6,035 bases of DNA. Origin: CAYIFC01 sp964362645 (GTDB taxonomy: Bacteria > Patescibacteriota > Minisyncoccia > Phycocordibacterales > JACOZG01). Both the position numbers and the translations under genes were made by a program. The DNA lies in assembly GCA_964362645.1 (NCBI GenBank), contig CAYIFC010000038.1, positions 1-6,035 on the forward strand, read 5' to 3'. Below, piece by piece: positions 1 through 4,709 of this stretch (its first letter is position 1; each line of letters begins with the position of its first letter). Below the pieces are notes generated by a model. It worked only from the letters and a program-made list of their open reading frames with translations. It was not told the origin of the DNA and ran no database searches.

Positions 1-303
1 GGGAAAATGGAAATAAACGAAACCTAACTCTTGGGCGCTAAACGAGAAGTTGAGGAAGAACCGGGCCTTGTCGCCTCGTTAAGCGACCTCTTTCGGCTCC
101 CGACGCTTTGGAGAGATTCGGTACCATTCAAAGATGAAAGTATTCGTCTCTGTTCAATGCGCGTCTTTCGGTGCAAACACTATAGCGGGATAATACGCGC
201 GACGGAAAAAGAAATCCCAGAGTGGATTCCGCTTACCAATGTAGGAAAACTCAATCTGCTTCCCAATGTTCAAGAAGCGATACAAGAAGGTCTCAGGTTT
301 TGA
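1..303 (+). pseudogene. Nudix hydrolase, 3' part, with in-frame stop in the Nudix box
   Basis: Reading frame 1 is open to the left edge and gives GKMEINET-stop-LLGAKREVEEEPGLV. This fits the Nudix signature G-x5-E-x7-R-E-U-x-E-E-x-G-U exactly, with the TAA (25-27) on one of the variable x positions. Downstream come the rest of the fold, a PEWIPL segment typical of the Nudix C-terminal part, and a TGA at 301-303. Nudix enzymes hydrolyse nucleoside diphosphates linked to another group, using Mg2+ bound by the box glutamates; the substrate cannot be told here. A TTG at 31 could start a short product, but that would cut off half the catalytic motif, so I do not treat it as the gene start. Either the gene carries a nonsense mutation or the base call is wrong. 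The family assignment is firm; the state of the gene is uncertain. Confidence 0.8.
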
Positions 304-304
304 C

Positions 305-335
305 ACAAAAACCGCAGTTTTCTTGCGGTTTTTGT
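305..335. terminator. Bidirectional rho-independent terminator
   Basis: A perfect 12-bp stem (305-316 with 324-335, core CCGCA/TGCGG) encloses a 7-base loop. A-runs on the left arm and T-runs on the right arm give a U-tract on either strand. It lies directly after the Nudix stop codon and downstream of the convergent rplK fragment, so it probably ends transcription from both sides. Confidence 0.85.
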
Positions 336-365
336 TATTCAGTCATTCAGTTATCCGTTATCCCG

Positions 366-569
366 TTACTTCACTTCAATACCCATTGATCGGGCGCTTC
401 CGGCCAAAATTTGCATCGCTGCCTCTACCGAGTTTGCATTAAGGTCCTTGAGCTTCTTTTCGGCAATTTCACGAAGTTTTGCCTTAGTAATCGTACCTGC
501 CTTTTGCGCCGGAGTTTTACCCGAGCCCTTGTCTTTCCCCGCAGCCTTGAGGAGGAGGTTGGTGGCCGC
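366..569 (-). pseudogene. rplK: Ribosomal protein L11, C-terminal domain fragment
   Basis: The minus strand from about 569 down to the TAA at 366-368 encodes some 67 residues: LLLKAAGKDKGSGKTPAQK, then ITKAKLREIAEKKLKDLNA and VEAAMQILAGSARSMGIEVK. This is the rRNA-binding C-terminal domain of uL11, which contacts the 23S rRNA GTPase-associated region. The family is usually about 140 residues, and the N-terminal domain is missing here. Upstream of codon 567-569 the frame stays open but stops resembling L11: the expected TPP is replaced by residues that are the antisense of recA. There is no start codon at the break. The reading matches L11 well up to that point, so the gene is not decayed but cut, together with recA, at one join. 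It is either a chimeric join or a true truncation; an intact copy would be expected elsewhere. Confidence 0.9.
558..569. other. Inverted junction between rplK and recA fragments
   Basis: L11 similarity on the minus strand runs up to about 566-569, and RecA similarity on the plus strand begins at about 558 (VGGRVRVKVVKNK). The two overlap by roughly 9 bases (GTTGGTGGC) that fit both genes. Both genes lose their 5' parts here and point away from each other. Short-overlap inverted joins are typical of multiple-displacement-amplification chimeras and of some assembly errors. A real inversion or deletion is possible but would break two core genes at once. Confidence 0.75.
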
Positions 570-854
570 GTCCGCGTAAAGGTGGTTAAGAATAAAGTGG
601 CCGCGCCGTTTAAGGTCTCTGAATTTGATGTGCTCTACAATGAAGGTATCTCCCCCGAAGGCGAACTCATCGCACTCGGTGAGAAGTACGGCGTGGTGAG
701 TAAATCTGGATCGTCTTACTCATACGGCGAAGTTAAACTTGGCCGCGGTTACGACGCCGCCCGAACATTTTTGAAAGAAAACGATAAAATCAAGAAGGAA
801 ATTTTAACCAAAATTAAAACTGCCGCCATCGAGGCCGAACATGCTAGCGTATAA
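558..854 (+). pseudogene. recA: RecA, C-terminal fragment
   Basis: From about 558 the frame reads RVRVKVVKNKVAAPFK, then FDVLYNEGISPEGELIALG and a lysine-rich tail ending at TAA 852-854. This matches the end of the RecA ATPase core and the C-terminal domain, equivalent to roughly E. coli RecA residue 240 onward. The Walker A and B motifs and the DNA-binding loops L1 and L2 are missing, so this piece alone could not promote strand exchange. The same frame is open back to an ATG at 411, but codons 411-557 are the antisense of the L11 gene and are not RecA, so that start is not real. The last 14 bases overlap the start of efp, suggesting recA and efp are one transcription unit in the source genome. 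Confidence 0.9.
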
Positions 855-1407
855 CGACGTCAAACCAAAAGTTTTTATTGTCTTCGAGGGTGAACCCTAC
901 GAAGTGCTTGAAGCGCACGTCTTCCGCAAACAACAACGTAAGCCGGTTAATGCCACTAAGCTCCGCAACCTAATTACCGGTGGCGTCCGCGAGCATTCAT
1001 TTGCTGTGAGCGATAAGGTTGAAGAAGCCGAGGTGGAAGAAAAGGAGGTGACCTATTTATACACTAATCGTGGCGAATCGTGGTTCTGTGACACAGCCGA
1101 CAAGTCTAAACGGTTTAAAATCGAACCCGAGAAAATTGCCGACAAAATCCTGTTTGTTAAACCTAACAGCAATATTAAATTATTAACTTTCCAAGAGCGG
1201 TTTGTGGGTATCAAAATCCCGATCAAGGTGGAGTTAAAAGTTACCGAGGCACCACCAGCCGTGCGTGGCAACACTGTTCAAGGTGGCGTTAAACTCGTGG
1301 TGCTCGAAACCGGCGCCACCGTTAACACCCCGATGTTCGTTAACCCCGGCGACACCCTCGTCATCAACACCGAAACCGGCGAATATGTAGAGAGGAAGAC
1401 TAATTAG
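841..1407 (+). CDS. efp: Elongation factor P
   Basis: The gene encodes 188 residues, full length for EF-P, the tRNA-shaped factor that binds between the ribosomal P and E sites and relieves stalling at polyproline. The three domains are in order: an N-terminal KOW-like barrel (about 1-65, with EGEPYEVLEAHVF and TKLRNLITG), a central OB domain (about 66-128) and the C-terminal OB domain (about 129-188) with the signature TGATVNTPMFVNPGDTLVINT and a GEYVER end. Start: ATG 841 lies inside the end of recA, with GAGG six bases upstream. The tip loop, PGKG with a modifiable lysine in E. coli (K34), reads RKQQRKP here (residues 29-35). By ungapped alignment K34 corresponds to Q32, though K30, R33 and K34 are close by. 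No EpmA- or EarP-type modification gene is in the window. Confidence 0.95.
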   Translation: MLAYNDVKPKVFIVFEGEPYEVLEAHVFRKQQRKPVNATKLRNLITGGVREHSFAVSDKVEEAEVEEKEVTYLYTNRGESWFCDTADKSKRFKIEPEKIADKILFVKPNSNIKLLTFQERFVGIKIPIKVELKVTEAPPAVRGNTVQGGVKLVVLETGATVNTPMFVNPGDTLVINTETGEYVERKTN

Positions 1408-1432
1408 GAGCTGATAATTTAGACGAAAGAAG

Positions 1433-1465
1433 ACCCCGAACGAATTTGAAGTCTTCGTTTGGGGT
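1433..1465. terminator. Hairpin terminator between convergent efp and unknown ORF
   Basis: Left arm ACCCCGAACGAA (1433-1444) pairs with TTCGTTTGGGGT (1454-1465): 12 pairs, one of them G-U, with a 9-base loop. It is 25 bases after the efp stop and 28 bases beyond the stop of the minus-strand ORF. The following tracts are only moderately T-rich on either strand, so termination may be weak. Confidence 0.6.
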
Positions 1466-1493
1466 TGAATTATGATTTTGCTTTCCGGCTCAA

Positions 1494-1835
1494 TTAAAAC
1501 TGGGTAGTACTCGCTTCTGTTGCCAAGTTGGTTTTCTCCGACTCCGATCTCAATTTCCTGCGACAAACATCACCACAGAAACCTCGGTCTGCCACTTGTT
1601 TACCCGACTCGTCGAACCCATCTTCAATGCGTTCCTTCGTCCATTCAGAATCGGAACGGGTGAAAAAAGATTCTAGGTCACGACGATTTGAGGAAACAAT
1701 TTCCAGAACCAAGTCTTCAGACTCACTGCAAGACACTCGCAGGTTGTAGGGGGCATCATCAGATAACCGAACAGATACCTCTCCAGGCAGTGTATTCAGG
1801 AGATTTCTGCTAAGGTAACCAACCTTGTATGTCAT
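1494..1835 (-). CDS. Unrecognised 113-residue protein
   Basis: I do not recognise this protein. It starts MTYKVGYLSRNLLNTLPGEV. The first 50 or so residues alternate hydrophobic and polar in a way that suggests beta-strands (VSVRLSDDAPYNLRVSCSES, DLVLEIVSS). The second half is highly charged and rich in Ser, Glu, Arg and Lys, probably helical or disordered, with two cysteines in GFCGDVCRRK. No signal peptide or membrane segment is visible, so it is likely cytoplasmic. ATG 1835 is chosen over an in-frame ATG ten codons upstream because AGGA lies seven bases before it. A sigma-70-like promoter and a structured leader precede it and a hairpin follows it, so the gene looks real and monocistronic. 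The codon pattern at the 3' end gives no independent support, and part of the C-terminus might be fortuitous. Confidence 0.6.
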   Translation of the reverse strand: MTYKVGYLSRNLLNTLPGEVSVRLSDDAPYNLRVSCSESEDLVLEIVSSNRRDLESFFTRSDSEWTKERIEDGFDESGKQVADRGFCGDVCRRKLRSESEKTNLATEASTTQF

Positions 1836-1854
1836 TTCTTTATCCTTTTCGTAC

Positions 1855-1890
1855 GAGGTTCTCAAAGAATTGGAGGAGTAACAACCTCCA
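1855..1890 (-). promoter_or_regulatory. Leader with two mutually exclusive stems
   Basis: In the leader of the 1494-1835 ORF, TGGAGG (minus strand of 1885-1890) can pair with CCTCCA (minus strand of 1871-1876) around an 8-base loop. Alternatively, the GAGGTT of the same left arm (1883-1888) can pair with AACCTC (1855-1860), just upstream of the ribosome-binding site. The helices share bases, so only one can form. This is suggestive of a switch, but the stems are short (6 bp) and no known riboswitch is recognised. Confidence 0.35.
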
Positions 1891-1902
1891 CCATCCTTCT
1901 TT

Positions 1903-1932
1903 ACTATATACCTATTTGGACTATTTTGTCAA
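1903..1932 (-). promoter_or_regulatory. Promoter of the 1494-1835 ORF
   Basis: The minus strand has a perfect -35 TTGACA (1927-1932). The -10 is either TATATA (1905-1910, 16-base spacer) or TATAGT (1903-1908, 18-base spacer). Transcription would begin near 1897, giving a leader of about 60 bases before ATG 1835. Confidence 0.7.
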
Positions 1933-1997
1933 TAGCAAATTGCGTTTATTAAAACTAGCCCAAATCTGGCTTAAAATAAGGGTTTTGCGGATTTCAT

Positions 1998-2030
1998 TTG
2001 ACATTCACACTAGTCTTGTTAATATATACT
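1998..2030 (+). promoter_or_regulatory. Possible divergent plus-strand promoter
   Basis: TTGACA (1998-2003) is followed by the AT-rich AATATATACT (2021-2030). The best -10 hexamers sit at awkward distances: AATATA at 17, TATATA at 19 and TATACT at 21 bases. It faces the hairpin terminator at 2041-2084 directly, so any transcript would be about 50 bases unless it reads through. The region 1933-1997, between this and the minus-strand promoter, is AT-rich with nothing recognisable. Confidence 0.4.
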
Positions 2031-2040
2031 TGTTCACCAC

Positions 2041-2084
2041 GAAAAAGACCCTTACGAGGTTCCGTCCTCGTCGGGGGCTTTTTC
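2041..2084. terminator. Strong bidirectional terminator
   Basis: A 19-position stem (2041-2059 with 2066-2084) has 16 Watson-Crick pairs, one G-U pair and two mismatches around the loop TTCCGT. The AAAAAG/CTTTTT ends give a U-tract on both strands. The hairpin starts 4 bases beyond the stop of the NYN-domain gene, so it ends the tatD-rpsF-ssb-rpsR operon. On the plus strand it would also stop any transcript from the possible promoter at 1998-2030. Confidence 0.85.
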
Positions 2085-2087
2085 TTT

Positions 2088-2585
2088 TTAAGCGGTTAGG
2101 GCTAAAATACTCCTCTGATCGTTAAGATAGGCAATCTTTACTCCTGTTCTTTTAAGCAAGATCGAGCACTTCTTCTGATTACTAGGAGAAAGTACCGTGA
2201 GCAATTTATTTTTCTCCTGGAGAAACTTAACTAGACCGGCATAGTCACCATCGCTAGCCACGATCACAACTTTGCCGAATTTATCTTCATAAGTGTCGCG
2301 AGTAGTCTGTAAGACTAGATCGGCATCACAATTACCCTTCGGTTTGCCATTACTGTCATAAATTACTTCTTTGAAAACTAGCGTAAATCCAACTTCCTGC
2401 AAATATTTATAAAGTTGAGTGTATCTCGGTATCAAGCCTAAAAATAAGTAGGCTTTATCAACACCATACTTTTCCCTAAGCCAAACCCTAAGTTTTTTAT
2501 AATCAAGTTTCCAACCCAAACTTTCTACACCTTTGTGTAAATTTGCTCCATCAATATAGGCGCAATTATCGCCTGCTGGTTTCAT
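2088..2585 (-). CDS. NYN-domain (LabA/DUF88-like) putative ribonuclease
   Basis: The product has 165 residues and consists of a single NYN domain, a PIN-like fold found in metal-dependent RNases such as the LabA/DUF88 group. The acidic residues expected in the active site are all visible: D12 in YIDGANLHKG, D87 and D89 in NCDADLVL, and D112 and D114 in VVIVASDGDYAGLV. It has no signal peptide, membrane segment or added domain, so it probably acts on RNA in the cytoplasm; its substrate is unknown. It begins ten bases after the rpsR stop with no clear Shine-Dalgarno sequence and is the last gene before a strong terminator, so it is co-transcribed with rpsF-ssb-rpsR. It occupies the place where rplI often follows rpsR. 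The family call is firm; a role in ribosome or mRNA turnover is only inferred from context. Confidence 0.88.
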   Translation of the reverse strand: MKPAGDNCAYIDGANLHKGVESLGWKLDYKKLRVWLREKYGVDKAYLFLGLIPRYTQLYKYLQEVGFTLVFKEVIYDSNGKPKGNCDADLVLQTTRDTYEDKFGKVVIVASDGDYAGLVKFLQEKNKLLTVLSPSNQKKCSILLKRTGVKIAYLNDQRSILALTA

Positions 2586-2595
2586 TGAGGTAAAA

Positions 2596-2796
2596 CTATC
2601 GGGCTACAAATGGAATGAGGGCGAGGAAGCGGGCGCGTTTGACGGCCTCGGTGAGTTTACGTTGGTGTTTAGCGCAGACACCAGAATGGCGGTTGGCAAT
2701 AATCTTGGCGTGCGCGTCCAAGAACTTACGAAGTTGCTCGATATCTTTGTAATCGATTTGTTTAATATTGTTGTTGCAAAAATGGCAGACTTTCAT
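2596..2796 (-). CDS. rpsR: 30S ribosomal protein S18
   Basis: The product is 66 residues, a normal core length for bS18. It shows the signature DYKDIEQLRKFLDAHAKI, then SGVCAKHQRKLTEAVKRARFLALIPFV. The N-terminus begins directly with the zinc-type knuckle KVCHFC (C4 and C7), completed by C41 and H44 in GVCAKHQ, so this is the metal-binding (C+) form. S18 sits on the 30S platform and binds S6, which is encoded two genes upstream in the same operon. It begins 10 bases after the ssb stop. The gap is AT-rich (ATTTTTAATTT on the coding strand) and has no Shine-Dalgarno sequence, so translation may depend on coupling to ssb or on an unstructured start region. Confidence 0.95.
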   Translation of the reverse strand: MKVCHFCNNNIKQIDYKDIEQLRKFLDAHAKIIANRHSGVCAKHQRKLTEAVKRARFLALIPFVAR

Positions 2797-2806
2797 AAAT
2801 TAAAAA

Positions 2807-3265
2807 TTAAAATGGAATATCTTCAGGATTAATTTGCTCATCGGGGTACGGCACCGACGGCTCACTCTGATCTTTAGGCTCATTGTGGCTCGGACTGGCG
2901 GCACCACTAAACGATCCACCCCCTACTGCTCCGCCACCACCTTTGGGGCCGAACTGGACGCGGTCGGCCACTACCTCGGTGCGATACTTTTTAACGCCCG
3001 CTTGATCGTCCCAACTACGCGTCTGCATCCGACCCTCAACGAGGACCATGTTGCCCTTTTTTAAGTACTGACCACAAGCCTCAGCCTGGGCGCCGAAAAC
3101 CACAATGTTGTGGTAGTCGACATTTTCCTGTTTCTGGCCGTTCTTATCTTTCCAGACCCGATTGGTGGCAACGCTAAAGCTAGTCACCTTTGAACCATTA
3201 GGGATCGCCCGGAGCTCCGGATCGCGAGTAAGATTGCCGATCAAAATTGCTTTGTTGAGGTACAT
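2807..3265 (-). CDS. ssb: Single-stranded DNA-binding protein
   Basis: The product has 152 residues. Residues 1 to about 110 form the SSB OB-fold: MYLNKAILIGNLTRDPELR, FSVATNRVW, VDYHNIVVFG, YLKKGNMVLVEGRMQTRSW and YRTEVVADRVQF. A Gly/Ser-rich flexible linker follows (about 112-128), then a polar stretch, then the acidic tip PEDIPF. This tip is the conserved peptide by which SSB recruits replication and repair proteins. The protein coats single-stranded DNA during replication, recombination and repair, normally as a tetramer. It starts three bases after the rpsF stop, with no clear Shine-Dalgarno sequence, and lies between the S6 and S18 genes, the widespread rpsF-ssb-rpsR order. It is complete and ordinary. 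Confidence 0.97.
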   Translation of the reverse strand: MYLNKAILIGNLTRDPELRAIPNGSKVTSFSVATNRVWKDKNGQKQENVDYHNIVVFGAQAEACGQYLKKGNMVLVEGRMQTRSWDDQAGVKKYRTEVVADRVQFGPKGGGGAVGGGSFSGAASPSHNEPKDQSEPSVPYPDEQINPEDIPF

Positions 3266-3268
3266 GCT

Positions 3269-3757
3269 TTAAACAGCCGGAACCAAAAGCTCGTCGATCT
3301 CGCGATCAATCTCCGCTTCGCTCATTGAGAGCTTGGCCTCTACTTCGTCCGAAACTTCCAACTTCACCTTATCTTCTCCCTCTTTTAGTTCGACCTTGGG
3401 GCGTAGTTTTATGACCGGGGCGCTTACAACCAAGAAACGCAAGATTTGTTCGCTTTTCTGCCAAGTGGCGATAAGCTCGGTAATCGCTTCCGGAGCAACC
3501 TCAAATTTAAGAGCGCCGAAGTAGGCCTCGCTAAAGCGGTGGTACTTGTTCTGAACCATCTTCTTAACCTTGTAGGCCAAACGAGTGGAACGAACCTGGG
3601 TTTCGACGGTAGGCTTGCCACCGCGAGCGCTGATGGCGTCCTTAAACTGGCTAACCACTGCCGCCGAGGCCTCCTCGACCGGCAAACCCGGATCCAGGAG
3701 GTAACCTACCTCATAAGAACGCAACTCATTTTCACCCTCTAACATTGGCGGCATCAT
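3269..3757 (-). CDS. rpsF: 30S ribosomal protein S6
   Basis: The product has 162 residues as called. The bS6 fold begins at LRSYEVGYLLDPGLPVEEA and continues through the TRLAYKVKKMVQNKYHRFSEAYFGAL strand region and LIATWQKSEQILRFLVV. S6 binds S18 on the 30S platform. The C-terminal ~45 residues are highly charged (KVELKEGEDKVKLEV and an acidic helix) and lengthen it beyond the usual ~95-130 residues. Start choice: ATG 3757 forms an ATGA overlap with the tatD stop (3754-3756), which argues for coupled translation. In-frame alternatives are ATG 3781 inside tatD, ATG 3754, ATG 3745 and a TTG just before RSYEV that has GAGGG upstream. The first ten residues are therefore uncertain. It is the second gene of the tatD-rpsF-ssb-rpsR-NYN operon. 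Confidence 0.93.
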   Translation of the reverse strand: MMPPMLEGENELRSYEVGYLLDPGLPVEEASAAVVSQFKDAISARGGKPTVETQVRSTRLAYKVKKMVQNKYHRFSEAYFGALKFEVAPEAITELIATWQKSEQILRFLVVSAPVIKLRPKVELKEGEDKVKLEVSDEVEAKLSMSEAEIDREIDELLVPAV

Positions 3758-4554
3758 AGCAGAAGGCCAAAAAAACGGCAAGCATTGGCCAATACAGCTT
3801 GCCTCAAATTTTCTTCATCTTCGCCTCTTATCTGTGCCATCTTTTTTAGTACTTCCAAAACGTAAAACGGCTCATTGCGCTTGCCGCGGTAGGGCGCCGG
3901 GGCCACAAACGGACAATCCGTTTCAATCATAATCCGATCTTGGGGAGTGTTTTTGATCACTTCGTCGTAATCGCGAGCAAAAGTGATAACACCCGTAAAC
4001 GACAAACTAAAACCGAGATCAAGAAATTGCTTAGCTTCGGCCCAAGTCCCAGCGAAGAAGTGGACATTGGCAGCTAAATCCGAATTTCGAATATCGAAAT
4101 CCGAAACTAGAAAATTATATAAATCTTGATAAGCATTCCGGCAATGAATCATTAGAGGCTTCTTTACTGCCAACGCAATTTCGATTTGTTTTTTTAGAAT
4201 TTCTTTCTGATTTTGAATTTGTTTCGGATTTAGTGCTTCGTGCTTCGGATTTCTCCCATAGTCTAGTCCGCATTCCCCTACCGCGACAACCTCACTTAGC
4301 GAGGCGAGCTTTTTTAGTTCTGCAATTGTTTCAGTAAGCTTGTCTGGTTCTGGTATATCTGTCGGATGTATTCCAACAGTGGCCCACATTTGGGAATTAT
4401 TTTCAGCTAGTTTTACCGCTTCCTTTGAAGTCTTTAGATCGGTACCGACATTGATCACCCCTACCCCCGCCTCACGCGCCCGCGCGATTACCTCCACCCT
4501 GTCTGCATCAAACTGCTCAAACTGCAAATGCGCATGGATATCTATGAGTTTCAT
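3754..4554 (-). CDS. tatD: TatD-family metal-dependent DNase
   Basis: The product has 266 residues, full length for TatD (YabD/YcfH type), a TIM-barrel metallohydrolase with deoxyribonuclease activity. Metal ligands and signatures in order: H7 and H9 in DIHAHL, H63 in VGIHP, E94 in VGECGLDYG, H137 in LMIHCRN, H165 in VHFFAGT and D213 in ETDCPF, then the PYRGKRNEP loop. The usual MHCF motif reads VHFF, with the ligand histidine kept. Two loops are longer than usual, residues 102-115 and 150-160, and both are encoded by a repeat (see the repeat entries). AAGG lies eight bases before ATG 4554. The gene ends in an ATGA overlap with rpsF. metG lies upstream on the same strand, as in many bacteria where metG and tatD adjoin, but here one unknown gene intervenes. 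Confidence 0.95.
   Translation of the reverse strand: MKLIDIHAHLQFEQFDADRVEVIARAREAGVGVINVGTDLKTSKEAVKLAENNSQMWATVGIHPTDIPEPDKLTETIAELKKLASLSEVVAVGECGLDYGRNPKHEALNPKQIQNQKEILKKQIEIALAVKKPLMIHCRNAYQDLYNFLVSDFDIRNSDLAANVHFFAGTWAEAKQFLDLGFSLSFTGVITFARDYDEVIKNTPQDRIMIETDCPFVAPAPYRGKRNEPFYVLEVLKKMAQIRGEDEENLRQAVLANACRFFGLLL
4076..4107. repeat. 21-base-period repeat inside tatD, copy 1
   Basis: AAATCCGAA occurs at 4076-4084 and again at 4097-4105, a 21-base step, ending in GAAAC at 4107. On the tatD coding strand it is translated as the stretch SDFDIRNSDL, a loop absent from typical TatD proteins. The second copy at 4221-4252 is in inverted orientation. Because the step is a multiple of three, the reading frame is kept. 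Confidence 0.7.
4221..4252. repeat. 21-base-period repeat inside tatD, copy 2 (inverted)
   Basis: TTCGGATTT occurs at 4223-4231 and 4244-4252, again 21 bases apart, preceded by GT at 4221-4222. It is the reverse complement of the unit at 4076-4107. On the coding strand it gives NPKHEALNPKQIQN, a seven-residue repeat placed between GLDYGR and QKEIL. The two copies could pair in the tatD mRNA as a long-range stem of 20 matched bases in two blocks. Confidence 0.7.
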
Positions 4555-4649
4555 TTACTTAACCTTAACTCAAAAATATAATTCTCACCACCCTACTACT
4601 ACTTTAACGACCGTTATCTTATTAGTATGATTTGAATTTAACCGTATAC
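4555..4649 (-). promoter_or_regulatory. Noncoding region upstream of tatD, promoter expected
   Basis: A terminator lies at 4650-4685, so the tatD operon needs a start site within these 95 bases. On the minus strand TATATT (4575-4580) is a fair -10, but no good -35 lies 16-18 bases upstream; the nearest, TTAAAG (4602-4607), is 21 bases away. A short GTAGTAGTAG run is present. The promoter is inferred from position, not clearly seen. Confidence 0.3.
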
Positions 4650-4685
4650 AAAAATCCCCCAAGCTGGTTTAGGGCTCGAGGGATT
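4650..4685 (-). terminator. Rho-independent terminator of the 4710-5417 gene
   Basis: On the minus strand AATCCCTCGAGC pairs with GCTTGGGGGATT (4674-4685 with 4653-4664), 10 of 12 positions, with a 9-base loop. TTTTT (4650-4654) follows. It begins 25 bases after the stop of the upstream unknown gene and separates it from tatD. Confidence 0.75.
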
Positions 4686-4709
4686 AAGGGTTTCTGGGGA
4701 AGAAAGGGT

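Noticed and set aside
31..33. TTG as the start of the Nudix gene
   Set aside because: Homology continues upstream of it (GKMEINE), so starting here would remove the first half of the Nudix box.
336..372. Short degenerate repeats (ATTCAGT, CCGTTA) after the first terminator
   Set aside because: The units are too short and irregular to call a repeat element or array.
411..557. N-terminal 49 codons of the plus-strand frame that leads into recA
   Set aside because: They are the antisense of the rplK coding sequence and do not resemble RecA. The ATG at 411 is fortuitous.
1234..1566. Minus-strand frame of 110 codons opposite efp
   Set aside because: It lies opposite a firm EF-P gene, resembles nothing, and has no promoter or ribosome-binding site.
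1494..2084. Toxin-antitoxin module formed by the 113-residue ORF and the divergent short RNA
   Set aside because: The ORF has no features of a known toxin (it is not a small hydrophobic peptide or a known RNase fold), and the RNA is unproven. Only possible antisense pairing is supported.
3754..3756. UGA recoded as glycine, as in some CPR lineages
   Set aside because: TGA ends tatD at the family's normal length and overlaps the rpsF start, and TGA also ends the Nudix frame next to a terminator. No gene has an internal TGA. The only internal stop is a TAA.
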